Assembly (NCBI GenBank): GCA_964623915.1
Contig: CAZUVQ010000040.1
Location: forward strand, 1-14,655
Origin: CAZUVQ01 sp964623915
Lineage (GTDB): Bacteria; Bacillota; Clostridia; UMGS1883; UMGS1540
DNA: 14,655 nucleotides
Direction: 5' to 3'
This document shows, in pieces, positions 6,795 through 14,570 of this stretch. Both the position numbers and the translations under genes were made by a program. Numbering within the stretch: the stretch's first letter is position 1; each line of letters opens with the position of its first letter. The notes beneath the pieces were generated by a model. The model was not told the origin of the DNA. It made no database searches and worked only from the letters and a program-made list of their open reading frames with translations.

Positions 6795-8444
6795 ATGGAA
6801 ATTTTATCAAAATACCTTTCTAAAACAAAATATGAAAGCTATGAGGATTTTTGCAATAACTTTGAAATCAAGGTTCCGGTAGATTTTGATTTTGCCCGTG
6901 ATGTTGTAGATAAATGGGCAATGATTGAACCGACTAAAAAAGCGTTGGTTTACTGTGATGATGAAAACCGCGAACGTGTTTTCACTTTTACGGATATATC
7001 CGAGCAATCAAAAAAAGCCGCAACATATTTTAAAAGCCTCGGTATAAAAAAGGGGGACAGGGTGCTTACGCTTTTGCGAAGACGATATGAATACTGGATT
7101 TGTGCCGTTGCGCTTCACAGATTGGGAGCAACCTTAGTGCCGGCATCAATTATGCTCACAGAAAAGGATATTCTATATCGTGTGAATGCTTGTTCTGCAA
7201 AAATTATTCTCGCTATAAACGATGATTTCGTTATTTCCCAGATAGAAAACCTCACACAAAAATGCAAAACTTTGGAGGACATAATTATAGTAGGGGACAC
7301 GCCACGCCCCGGATTCAGATTTTTTGACGAAGAATTTAGCGAATGTGAGCCTTTCAAAAAATATAGTGGACTTACAAATGATGATGAATTTGTTGTATAT
7401 TTTACGTCAGGAACATCAGGATTTCCCAAAATGGCGGTTCATGACAGAACGTATCCATTAGGTCATATTGTAACCGCAAAATTTATGCAGTGCGTGCAAA
7501 ACAATGGTTTGCACTTGACACAGGCAGACAGCGGTTGGGCAAAATTCGGGTGGGGAAATATATACGGTCAGTGGATTTGCGGTAGCGCAATATTGGGTTA
7601 TGACCCTATTCGGTTTGATTCTGTTAATCTGATGAAAATTATGGAAAAATACAGACCCACTTCTCTTTGTATTCCTCCTACAATGTATAGATTTTTGCTT
7701 CGTGACGGTCTTATGAAAAAGCATGTGGAATCAATCATGTGGTATTCAACGGCAGGAGAACCCTTATCAGGGGAAGTAAACAAAATATTTTATAATCTTA
7801 CAGGGCATCACATACATGAAGGTTTTGGTCAGAGTGAGGGAACGCCAATCACATGCAGCTTTGAGTGGCTCTCTATCAAACCGTCATCAATGGGTAAACC
7901 ATCTCCGCTTTATAATACAGCCATTATAAGGCCTGACGGAAGCCGTTGTGACACGGGTGAAGAAGGGGAGATTGTTTTGTTTGTTGAAAACGGAAAACAA
8001 GTTGGACTGCTTGATTATTATTATTCGGAAGGTGCAAAACAGTATGCACTAAAAGGCGGTGTGTATCACACAGGTGACACTGCTTATGAGGACGAGGACG
8101 GGTATTATTGGTATGTGGGCAGAAATGACGACATGATAAAATGCTCAGGGTACAGAATTGGACCTTTTGAAATAGAAAGCGTTTTAAATACTCATCCTGC
8201 AGTAAGAGAAAGCGCAATAGTAGGTTATCCCGATGAAATAAGAGGGCAGATTGTTTGTGCGGTTGTAGCACTTCATGCGGGGTATGAAAAGTCCGACGAG
8301 CTGACGAGAGAATTACAAAAGTATGTAAAAACGAACACAGCACCATATAAATATCCGAGAAAAATTGAGTATATTTCAGAGCTTCCGAAAACTACTTCAG
8401 GTAAAATAATAAGAAATAAAGTCAGGCAAATTGTTAATAGTTAA
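6795..8444 (+). CDS. AMP-forming acyl-CoA synthetase, medium-chain (MACS/ACSM-like) family
   Basis: Activates a carboxylic acid to its acyl-CoA via an acyl-adenylate. In the 549-residue product, the P-loop YFTSGTSGFPK is at 202-212, GEPLSGEV at 321-328, EGFGQSE at 342-348, YHTGDTA at 424-430, GRNDDMIKCSGYRIGPFEIE at 442-461, and the C-terminal TAPYKYPRKIE plus TTSGK with catalytic Lys537. The GEPL, TAPYKYPRK and SGK-containing segments are typical of the MACS family, whose substrates include medium-chain, branched and aromatic acids. ATG 6795 has GGAG 6 nt upstream; ATG 6783 has no comparable site. There is no signal peptide. Control by an amino-acid T-box suggests a link to amino acid metabolism, perhaps activation of isobutyrate-like acids for reductive synthesis of valine and relatives. 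The exact substrate is not determinable here. Confidence 0.9.
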   Translation: MEILSKYLSKTKYESYEDFCNNFEIKVPVDFDFARDVVDKWAMIEPTKKALVYCDDENRERVFTFTDISEQSKKAATYFKSLGIKKGDRVLTLLRRRYEYWICAVALHRLGATLVPASIMLTEKDILYRVNACSAKIILAINDDFVISQIENLTQKCKTLEDIIIVGDTPRPGFRFFDEEFSECEPFKKYSGLTNDDEFVVYFTSGTSGFPKMAVHDRTYPLGHIVTAKFMQCVQNNGLHLTQADSGWAKFGWGNIYGQWICGSAILGYDPIRFDSVNLMKIMEKYRPTSLCIPPTMYRFLLRDGLMKKHVESIMWYSTAGEPLSGEVNKIFYNLTGHHIHEGFGQSEGTPITCSFEWLSIKPSSMGKPSPLYNTAIIRPDGSRCDTGEEGEIVLFVENGKQVGLLDYYYSEGAKQYALKGGVYHTGDTAYEDEDGYYWYVGRNDDMIKCSGYRIGPFEIESVLNTHPAVRESAIVGYPDEIRGQIVCAVVALHAGYEKSDELTRELQKYVKTNTAPYKYPRKIEYISELPKTTSGKIIRNKVRQIVNS

Positions 8445-8473
8445 TTGACAAGGTAATGCTTTGATTATATAAT
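8445..8473 (+). promoter_or_regulatory. Promoter of nadE
   Basis: Perfect consensus TTGACA (8445-8450), 17-bp spacer and TATAAT (8468-8473), starting at the base after the acyl-CoA synthetase stop codon. Predicted start is near 8480, giving a leader of about 29 nt. It would free nadE from T-box control, although read-through from upstream remains possible because no terminator lies between the genes. Confidence 0.85.
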
Positions 8474-8508
8474 AATATAAAATGTCATTATTTGTCAGGA
8501 GAATTGTT

Positions 8509-9264
8509 ATGGGCTTTGATGCTTTAAATGTTAAAAATGAAATTGTTTTATGGATAAGAGACTGGTTTGAAGAAAACGGAAAAGGCTGCAATGCTGTTAT
8601 TGGAATTTCCGGCGGTAAGGACAGCAGTGTGGTGGCTGTTCTTTGCTGTGAGGCACTCGGAAAAGACAGGGTTATAGGTGTGCTTATGCCATACGGTCAA
8701 CAGAAAGATATTGATATGGCACAGCTTTTGGTTTCTCATCTTCAAATAGAGAGCGTAACAATAAACATTAAGGATACAGTTGATGCACTTTCATCAAAGC
8801 TTAGTGAGGCTTTGGGTGAAATATCTATACAGTCAATGGTTAATCTACCGCCCAGAATTAGAATGGCTGCGCTTTATGCAGTTTCGCAGTCACGAAACGG
8901 CAGAGTTGCAAATACCTGCAATCTTTCGGAGGACTGGGTTGGATATTCAACAAAATACGGTGATATGGCTGGCGATTTCAGCCCCCTTTCAATGCTGACG
9001 GTCACAGAGGTAAAGGAAATTGGAAAATCGCTCGGTTTGCCCGATGTGCTTGTAAACAAAGTTCCTATTGACGGACTTTGCGACAAAACAGATGAGGATA
9101 ACTTAGGTTTTACTTATGCATGCCTTGATAGTTATATAAGAACAGGCATTTGTGAGAACACTCAAATTAAAGCATTAATTGATGAAAAGCATAAAAGAAA
9201 CCTTTTCAAGCTTCAGGCAATGCCTGTTTTTAAATATGACGGAAAGATAGCCATAAAAGAATAA
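8509..9264 (+). CDS. nadE: Ammonia-dependent NAD+ synthetase
   Basis: Final step of NAD synthesis: ATP-dependent amidation of nicotinic acid adenine dinucleotide. The 251-residue product has the PP-loop SGGKDSS at 34-40, then RIRMAALYAVSQ, NTCNLSEDWVGYSTKYGD and a FSPLSMLTVTEVKEIGKSLGLP segment typical of NadE. There is no N-terminal glutaminase (nitrilase) domain, so free ammonia or a separate partner supplies nitrogen. ATG 8509 has AGGAG 7 nt upstream. An earlier in-frame ATG at 8482 would place that ribosome binding site inside the gene and lies at the predicted transcription start, so it is rejected. The gene converges with the next gene, 11 nt apart. Confidence 0.95.
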   Translation: MGFDALNVKNEIVLWIRDWFEENGKGCNAVIGISGGKDSSVVAVLCCEALGKDRVIGVLMPYGQQKDIDMAQLLVSHLQIESVTINIKDTVDALSSKLSEALGEISIQSMVNLPPRIRMAALYAVSQSRNGRVANTCNLSEDWVGYSTKYGDMAGDFSPLSMLTVTEVKEIGKSLGLPDVLVNKVPIDGLCDKTDEDNLGFTYACLDSYIRTGICENTQIKALIDEKHKRNLFKLQAMPVFKYDGKIAIKE

Positions 9265-9275
9265 AATTAGAAAAT

Positions 9276-11162
9276 TTAATTATTAAAAACCAATCTGTAT
9301 AAAATTGTTCTTGACCCATATGGTTTTATGTTGTCTTCCCAGATAAATAATTTAATAATGGTATCATCATCATATTCATCAGAGATATCATCATAATAAT
9401 GTCCTCCCGAAGTAAGCTTAGCTGATTTACAGTAAGTAATTTTGCCGCCTTTATAATATGCCAAAAACATTCTGCCACCCGAAAAAGAGTCTGCAAGCTC
9501 AAATTCCAAAACTGTATCACCATCCCAATAATAGAGGCAAACATTTTTCAACGTGTCACCTGTTAAGGAGCTTAGAACAACATTTGTATTGTTATAAGCT
9601 TGTAAGGCAGCTTCAAGATAGCTGTACATATAAGAATTTGTATAGCAATAAACTACGGGTGTTTTTTCTCCTGCCAAAAATATTCCTGATTCAATATTTA
9701 TGGGTTTTGCAATATTGGCATAACAGTAAACAGTCTCAAGATTTTTTGCACCAAAGAAAGCATAATCTCCTATTTCTGTGATTGAGGCAGATATAGTCAT
9801 CACTGATACAATTGAATCATCAGGCAACCACTTCTTTTTAGAAAAATCATAATGCCGCATAAAGTTTTCGGGTATTCTACTCATGGTATAGCCATTGATG
9901 CTGATTCCTAATGTTAATTCAGTGGGATTATCATAGAAGGTTGTAAACTCAAAACCCGTGTCGGTAAGATTATAACAAACATTACCGGCAGCAATAATAA
10001 AATAGTTTGTCCAGGGTACGTCATTTCTTCTCATTCCGTCAGTTTTATGTGTTGTTGAAAAAGCATCGTTATCAGCATCAAAATACATATAGCCTACATC
10101 GCCGTCGATTTCTGTTGGTTCTTTTGTTTTATCTCCATCTGGATAATCAAATTTATTTCCGCAGTCCCAAGTGGTGTCTATTATCATCCAGCGGTTTTGC
10201 TCCTCGTAATAAACCCAGTTCCATTCATGATTACGTATATATTCCGTATTGCTGTCCCAATTAACACCGGACTCAGCAAAACCAAGCACGCAAACAGTCG
10301 GTATATCAAGGCTTACAAGCATTGCTCTCATTAAGCGTGCAATCCCCGTGCAAACGCCACGGTGTGTTGTATAAACAAACCATGGGTCTGCCTGAACAGA
10401 AATTGTATTTGCCCTAGCAGCAATGGAATCATAATATGTATTTTCTGCTATATAATCATGTACCGCAACTATTTTTTCATAGTCAGTCTCACAACCAATT
10501 GTAATCGATACTGCTGTTGCTGCAATTTCATTATACTGAGCTGTAGTCAACTCATCTTCCGGAATTTTAAGATAAAAGTTTTCATCAACAACCTCGTCTT
10601 CTATAAAGGATTTATAGTAAATATTTTCATCTTCAGTGAAGGGATGCTCAAATACGATACCTTCATTGGTAACATAAAAAGGGATGTCTCTAAGTGTTGA
10701 CCAATAGTCCGACTCTGACGTTGTATTGAAATACAAAGATAAGTAATATGTTCTATTAATTAAGTCAGATAAATCAGCATTTATCGTGTAAGTGTGAGAG
10801 ATTACAGCAGCTGTAGTCCTTTGTATTTCAGTGCCAGAACCATCTTTTATCATTATCATACAATTTGCCTTATTTGATCTAATTTTGCCATTTGCATATA
10901 AAGTTCTTCCTTTAAAATATGCCTCAAAGTATTCATCTTCATAATATAGGGATGTCCTATAAACTTCGGGAGTTAAATCACCTATATCAAAAAGCGAAAT
11001 ATTATCATTACTCTGTGTAATTTCAGTATCATCTATAATTACAATTTCAGGCTCTGGAGGCATACCTATATAGGCATCTGCCGTTTCGGCTGATACGCCT
11101 GACACAGTGAAAAGCTGAACTACAATTGATATACAAATAAATATCGGTAAAATTTTTTTCAT
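9276..11162 (-). CDS. Secreted transglutaminase-like protein with a BspA-type leucine-rich segment
   Basis: A 628-residue exported protein. Residues 1-25 form a signal peptide (MKK, hydrophobic core, cleavage after VSA). Residues about 200-345 resemble the transglutaminase/protease-like core, with the Cys-His-Asp triad visible as Cys271 (THRGVCTGIARLM), His312 (RNHEWNWV) and Asp329 (IIDTTWD). Residues about 453-500 (ITEIGDYAFFGAKNLETVYC) look like one BspA-type LRR_5 repeat. The 26-190 region and the C-terminal 120 residues are unassigned. The conserved triad suggests a peptidase or amide-exchange activity on cell-surface or dietary protein, but bacterial members of this superfamily are mostly uncharacterised. 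AAAGGA lies 9 nt before ATG 11162. It is 26 nt downstream of the PHP gene and is probably co-transcribed with it. Confidence 0.8.
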   Translation of the reverse strand: MKKILPIFICISIVVQLFTVSGVSAETADAYIGMPPEPEIVIIDDTEITQSNDNISLFDIGDLTPEVYRTSLYYEDEYFEAYFKGRTLYANGKIRSNKANCMIMIKDGSGTEIQRTTAAVISHTYTINADLSDLINRTYYLSLYFNTTSESDYWSTLRDIPFYVTNEGIVFEHPFTEDENIYYKSFIEDEVVDENFYLKIPEDELTTAQYNEIAATAVSITIGCETDYEKIVAVHDYIAENTYYDSIAARANTISVQADPWFVYTTHRGVCTGIARLMRAMLVSLDIPTVCVLGFAESGVNWDSNTEYIRNHEWNWVYYEEQNRWMIIDTTWDCGNKFDYPDGDKTKEPTEIDGDVGYMYFDADNDAFSTTHKTDGMRRNDVPWTNYFIIAAGNVCYNLTDTGFEFTTFYDNPTELTLGISINGYTMSRIPENFMRHYDFSKKKWLPDDSIVSVMTISASITEIGDYAFFGAKNLETVYCYANIAKPINIESGIFLAGEKTPVVYCYTNSYMYSYLEAALQAYNNTNVVLSSLTGDTLKNVCLYYWDGDTVLEFELADSFSGGRMFLAYYKGGKITYCKSAKLTSGGHYYDDISDEYDDDTIIKLFIWEDNIKPYGSRTILYRLVFNN

Positions 11163-11188
11163 ATAAGTGTTCCTTTACTTGTTATTTT

Positions 11189-12358
11189 TCATATGTTAAT
11201 ATTTCCGATATGTGCATAAGACCCTGTAATTGACAACATATATCCCTTTGGGTAAATAGGAAAATCATTGTCAAATCCGCATATCTTTGTTTTTCCAATC
11301 TTATAAGGCTTATCTCTTCCTGATTTTGCGGCAATAACTGCGGTTATATGGCGATTGTTGAGCATTTGTGTAGCATCAGGTGTGATTTCATCACATATAA
11401 CAACAGTGGGTTCAAAAATATTATTCTTTTCTGCACCTTCAAGGGAAGGGAAAACAGAAGTTCTGCCTATCGTGCATTCTTTACCATATATAATTCTACC
11501 GTTGCAAAAAAGAACTGAGGGCATATGCTTTATTTCGTTTTTAACTTTATGCAGCTTATTTTCATCCCCATTATAGTGGAGAACAATCAAATCGGCACCA
11601 TTACCTCGGGCAAGGCTTAGTATATCTTTTGGATTTGCCACATCGTCCTCATCCATATCAAGAATCATTATTTCAAGATATTGAGGTTTTGTCCGAATTA
11701 ATTTATATGGAATAGTTCTAAATGCTTCTGCAATATTATCATTTTGGGGTTTGGATTTAAAAATAACACCGCCGTTTCCAAGGTCAGCAAAATCATGAAA
11801 ATCAGAACCAGAGGTTATAATTTTCCCAATTTTTTTGCCAACACGGGAAGCAGTAGCGTTATTAGAATCATGTTTAAAATTGCCATTAAAGCCTTCGACA
11901 CCGTCGATAAGCTCTATGGGCATAATATAAGCATTATGTCTGCACGGATGTGCTTGTATCAATAAAAGATTATTTTCATCAACAATTTTTTTGATTTCGG
12001 CCAAAGGTTTACTGTAAAGATATTCATGAGCAAGCAGAAAATCCTCTGTAACACCATAAATCAGATATTCGTTCCGGCTTTCATTGTTTGATAGCTCAAT
12101 CCCAAGGTAAACACGCAAACCTATTTGTGCGCCAACGCGCAAAGCTTCGTAATAGCTTGCAAGATACCCTTTGATTTTATCCTGCCAAGTTGGCATTTTT
12201 GCAAAGCGAAGCCTCTCAAAAATCGCAGCATTAAAATGGTTTGTTAATACAATACCATCATAGCCATTTTCTTTGTAAAGCAAAACTATTTCAGAAGAGT
12301 TGACTTTGCCGCAAGGGCTGCCTTCAATAGAGTGAACATGAGTATCAATTATATGCAT
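11189..12358 (-). CDS. PHP-domain metal-dependent hydrolase with unassigned C-terminal half
   Basis: A 389-residue cytoplasmic protein. Residues 1-215 form a PHP (polymerase and histidinol phosphatase) domain with the expected metal ligands: His7 and His9 (DTHVHS), His41 (TNHF), Glu88 (GIELS), His137 (QAHP), and Asp186 and His188 (SGSDFHD). Such proteins cleave phosphate esters of nucleotides, nucleic acids or small molecules, and the substrate here is unknown. Residues about 216-389 match no family I recognise. The start is set at ATG 12358, with GAGG 6 nt upstream, rather than the ATG at 12385, which would place that site inside the gene. Because PHP followed by a secreted transglutaminase-like protein is not a pairing I know, context does not reveal its role. 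Confidence 0.82.
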   Translation of the reverse strand: MHIIDTHVHSIEGSPCGKVNSSEIVLLYKENGYDGIVLTNHFNAAIFERLRFAKMPTWQDKIKGYLASYYEALRVGAQIGLRVYLGIELSNNESRNEYLIYGVTEDFLLAHEYLYSKPLAEIKKIVDENNLLLIQAHPCRHNAYIMPIELIDGVEGFNGNFKHDSNNATASRVGKKIGKIITSGSDFHDFADLGNGGVIFKSKPQNDNIAEAFRTIPYKLIRTKPQYLEIMILDMDEDDVANPKDILSLARGNGADLIVLHYNGDENKLHKVKNEIKHMPSVLFCNGRIIYGKECTIGRTSVFPSLEGAEKNNIFEPTVVICDEITPDATQMLNNRHITAVIAAKSGRDKPYKIGKTKICGFDNDFPIYPKGYMLSITGSYAHIGNINI

Positions 12359-12386
12359 ACTTTTCCTCTGTAATTCAATTTTCAAT

Positions 12387-12407
12387 AAATAAAACTAAGT
12401 TTTATTT
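12387..12407. repeat. 21-bp perfect palindrome in the PHP gene leader
   Basis: AAATAAAACT and AGTTTTATTT flank a single central A (12397), giving ten matched pairs on each side. It lies about 20 bp downstream of the -10 box of the PHP promoter and 28 bp upstream of the start codon, a position suited to a repressor operator. It could also form an RNA hairpin with a short loop, but no U-tract follows, so it is not a terminator. High AT content makes chance palindromes more likely. Confidence 0.55.
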
Positions 12408-12427
12408 TGTTATCATTAATTTTTTAT

Positions 12428-12456
12428 ATTATATAACAAAACATATATAGTGTCAA
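12428..12456 (-). promoter_or_regulatory. Promoter of the PHP / transglutaminase-like unit
   Basis: Minus-strand perfect consensus TTGACA (12456-12451), 17-bp spacer and TATAAT (12433-12428). Predicted start is near 12421, giving a leader of about 63 nt that contains the palindrome. Confidence 0.88.
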
Positions 12457-12479
12457 TAAAATTTTGCTTATTTATACAA

Positions 12480-13184
12480 TTAATTTGGATATTTTGGGAA
12501 AAAATCCACTATACCGTCTGCAATGCTTTCGGCAATCTTTTTTTGGTATTTATCGCTTAACAGCATTTTTTCTTCTTCACTGTTTGAGAGAAAACCACAT
12601 TCTATTAGTACTGCAGGGATTTTTGTGTGGTTTAGTAGATAAATACCCTCTGATACAGGTTTAATTTCTCTCTCACAATGCTCTCCAATGTTTTTAATTA
12701 ATGACTCTCTAATGCTTTTTGCAACTTCCTCTCCATTATTGCTCCCATTACAGTAAAAAATCTGAGGCCCTCTGCAGCTTTTCATTCCAAAATAATTCAT
12801 ATGAATACTTAAAAGCAAAGAGGCATTGCTTGTGTTTGATATATCAACACGTTTTTTCATGTCCTCTCTTTTTTTGTTTCTAACGGTTTTGCTGTCGGCA
12901 GAGTAAATTCCGTTTTCATCTCTTCTTGTCATAATAACAGTAAAGCCCTTTTTCGTTAGAATATCTTCAAGGTATTTTGCTACCTTCAAATTCAGCTCGT
13001 TTTCGGTGATACCGGATTCGCTGACAGCACCTCCGTCAGGTGTGCCGTGACCGGCATCAATTACAATTATTCGATTATTGAATGAACCCACATTTATTGC
13101 ATTGTTGTCTATTAAAAAAAGAAATGTCAGAGTAAGCGTAAGTACCAACATTATTGTTTCCGCGCGTTTAATAGAAATAAGCAT
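12480..13184 (-). CDS. cwlD: N-acetylmuramoyl-L-alanine amidase, CwlD-like
   Basis: Zinc-dependent amidase_3 family enzyme. In Bacillus, CwlD removes the peptide side chain from muramic acid during spore cortex synthesis so that muramic-delta-lactam can form. The product is 234 residues, near the 237 of B. subtilis CwlD. An N-terminal hydrophobic anchor or signal (about 9-25) precedes the catalytic domain: DAGHGTPDGGA (43-53, His46), Glu61 in ITENEL, SIHMN (His128) and LIECGFLSN (193-201, Glu195). The TVIMTRRDEN and GAV spacing also match CwlD rather than generic amidases. ATG 13184 has GGAGG 7 nt upstream; ATG 13202 would encode that site and is rejected. It is the third gene of an envelope cluster, behind a terminator-like hairpin. 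A vegetative role is possible. Confidence 0.88.
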   Translation of the reverse strand: MLISIKRAETIMLVLTLTLTFLFLIDNNAINVGSFNNRIIVIDAGHGTPDGGAVSESGITENELNLKVAKYLEDILTKKGFTVIMTRRDENGIYSADSKTVRNKKREDMKKRVDISNTSNASLLLSIHMNYFGMKSCRGPQIFYCNGSNNGEEVAKSIRESLIKNIGEHCEREIKPVSEGIYLLNHTKIPAVLIECGFLSNSEEEKMLLSDKYQKKIAESIADGIVDFFPKYPN

Positions 13185-13215
13185 AAAAAAACCTCCATAC
13201 ATAATTGTATGAAGG
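13185..13215 (-). terminator. Terminator-like hairpin that contains the cwlD Shine-Dalgarno
   Basis: On the minus strand, CCTTCATAC (13215-13207) pairs with GTATGGAGG (13200-13192), nine pairs with one T-G, around the loop AATTAT, followed by seven T residues that run directly into the cwlD ATG. It resembles an intrinsic terminator after ydcF, but the GGAGG of cwlD is the 3' arm. It may act as a partial terminator, a ribosome-binding-site sequestering hairpin, or both. Confidence 0.75.
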
Positions 13216-13235
13216 CAAAAAATATTTAATTCCGT

Positions 13236-13982
13236 TTATCTTCCTAAAATAAAGTATTTTAATACTGCTGCACTCTCACGCAGATAATTAGCCGAAATAC
13301 TGTACCACTGAATTTTTGCGCCAACAAAGTTTGGCGTAAAACCTACTGTTTCAGCTATTTTTTTTGCTCTGAAAATATGAAAGCTGTTTGTTGCAAAAAT
13401 AAGCGAGTATTTTCTATTAAATTTTGTATCGAGTATTTTTTTTGAGTTGTAAAAATTTTCATATGTAGAGGTAGAGTGATTTTCCTCTATTATCCTGTCT
13501 TCTGGGATTCCCTTTGATACAAGATACTTTTTCATCGCATAACCTTCGGGCACTGTTTCACCGGGGCCTTGTCCGCCTGACACAACTATCAGTACATTTT
13601 TATTTTTGGTGTAATATAAATAAGCTTCATCAAGCCTGTATTTTAAGGGAAGAGATACCCTGTCACCATGAAGACCTGCACCAAGTACAATTAATGCATC
13701 TTCTGTATAATCGGCTGTATCAGATGTTCCGTAAAAGCCAAGAAACACGCAGAGGCAAAGACAAGCGGCACACCCTGAGGCAATTAAAACTGATATCCAC
13801 TTGAGAATGCCGACCGATGATAAAATTCTTTCAAGGTATATCCCTGCAAGAACAAAGATAATGCCGACTAAAAAGACGGCCGCTATCCCAAATGTATAAT
13901 TTGACACCGCACCATACGCCACTGAATTTATTATAAATACAATGCCGGTAGCAATAAGAATAAATTTAAGTATTTCAGTCAT
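13236..13982 (-). CDS. YdcF/DUF218-family membrane protein
   Basis: A 248-residue protein with three predicted N-terminal membrane helices (about 4-22, 29-50 and 60-84). A DUF218/YdcF-type domain follows from about 96 to 245: ALIVLGAGLHGDRVS (96-110), VSGGQGPGETVPEGYAMKKYL (134-154) and a STSTYENFYNS segment. The family (SanA, YdcF, ElyC) is associated with envelope integrity and carrier-lipid metabolism in other bacteria, but its reaction is not settled. ATG 13982 overlaps the upstream gene by 8 nt (shared ATGACTGA), indicating coupling. The longer reading from ATG 14063 would run deep into that gene and is rejected. The upstream sequence is a run of A and G rather than a clear GGAGG. Confidence 0.8.
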   Translation of the reverse strand: MTEILKFILIATGIVFIINSVAYGAVSNYTFGIAAVFLVGIIFVLAGIYLERILSSVGILKWISVLIASGCAACLCLCVFLGFYGTSDTADYTEDALIVLGAGLHGDRVSLPLKYRLDEAYLYYTKNKNVLIVVSGGQGPGETVPEGYAMKKYLVSKGIPEDRIIEENHSTSTYENFYNSKKILDTKFNRKYSLIFATNSFHIFRAKKIAETVGFTPNFVGAKIQWYSISANYLRESAAVLKYFILGR

Positions 13983-14502
13983 TTTTTTTCTTTTTATAAA
14001 AAATCTTATTAATATATTTTTGAGGAACTTCAAATTTACGCATTCCTGCATAATAACCTGCAAGAGCCATTATTGGTATTAGCAACAATACGAGATAATA
14101 AAATATATTAGCTGAATTTGCGCTGGCGATATTGCCGTTGGGGACAAGAAAACCCGAAAATGGAGCATTCCAAATAATATATGATACATTTGCTGCGAAA
14201 CTTTTGGACACAAGAGCCCAGACAAGCAATATAGCGGAAGGAATTTCTGCGGCTAATGCAAAAACAGCACCTTTTAAAGGATATACGCTTGCCTTTGCAC
14301 GCATATCTCGCCTTGCCTTGTCATAAAACTCACTATACATAAAACTAAATAAAACTAATGTGGTTAAAATCGAATAATAGAGAAATCCATTATTTAGTTT
14401 CAGGAGCCAGGTGAAAGCCATAAGAAAAAATACGCAGAGGAAAATAGAAGCAAGCCTATACCCGATAAGCTTTATTACAAATAAAAAGCTTTGTTTATTC
14501 AA
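13975..14502 (-). CDS. Predicted four-helix membrane protein of unknown function, TTG start
   Basis: I do not recognise this gene. Read from TTG 14502 it has 175 residues with four likely membrane helices (about 8-32, 37-57, 74-98 and 131-152) and a basic C-terminal tail ending KKKKND, so it is probably an integral inner-membrane protein. The TTG start is chosen because GGAGG lies exactly 6 nt upstream (14513-14509). The ATG at 14532 has no ribosome binding site, lies inside a 5'-leader inverted repeat, and would encode the GGAGG as CGG-AGG. The last 8 nt overlap the start of the YdcF-like gene, so the two are almost certainly co-translated. The envelope-related neighbours are the only functional hint. 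Confidence 0.7.
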   Translation of the reverse strand: MNKQSFLFVIKLIGYRLASIFLCVFFLMAFTWLLKLNNGFLYYSILTTLVLFSFMYSEFYDKARRDMRAKASVYPLKGAVFALAAEIPSAILLVWALVSKSFAANVSYIIWNAPFSGFLVPNGNIASANSANIFYYLVLLLIPIMALAGYYAGMRKFEVPQKYINKIFYKKKKND

Positions 14503-14519
14503 AATCAGCCTCCGTTTCT

Positions 14520-14548
14520 TTGTCTGATACAAAATTCATAACAGACAA
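14520..14548 (-). repeat. Inverted repeat in the 5' leader of the membrane-protein gene
   Basis: TTGTCTG (14520-14526) and CAGACAA (14542-14548) form a 7-bp stem with a 15-nt loop. They lie between the predicted promoter and the GGAGG of the downstream gene. No U-tract follows, so this could be an RNA stem or an operator. Confidence 0.45.
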
Positions 14549-14570
14549 GATAAATTTATGTTGCGCTGAT

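Noticed and set aside
7924..8346. 140-codon open frame antisense to the acyl-CoA synthetase
   Set aside because: It lies wholly within a well-supported gene, has no ribosome binding site, and has an improbable His/Leu/Phe-rich composition.
9265..9300. Possible bidirectional terminator between nadE and the convergent transglutaminase-like gene
   Set aside because: Only short A/T-only repeats are present, with no GC-containing stem followed by a T-run on either strand.
12371..12390. CodY-like box (AATTCAATTTTCAATAAA) near the PHP start
   Set aside because: Only half of the AATTTTC/GAAAATT dyad matches, which is easily met by chance in such AT-rich DNA.
13185..13202. Earlier cwlD start at ATG 13202
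   Set aside because: It would place the GGAGG ribosome binding site inside the coding region and adds residues not needed by the family. ATG 13184 fits the site spacing.
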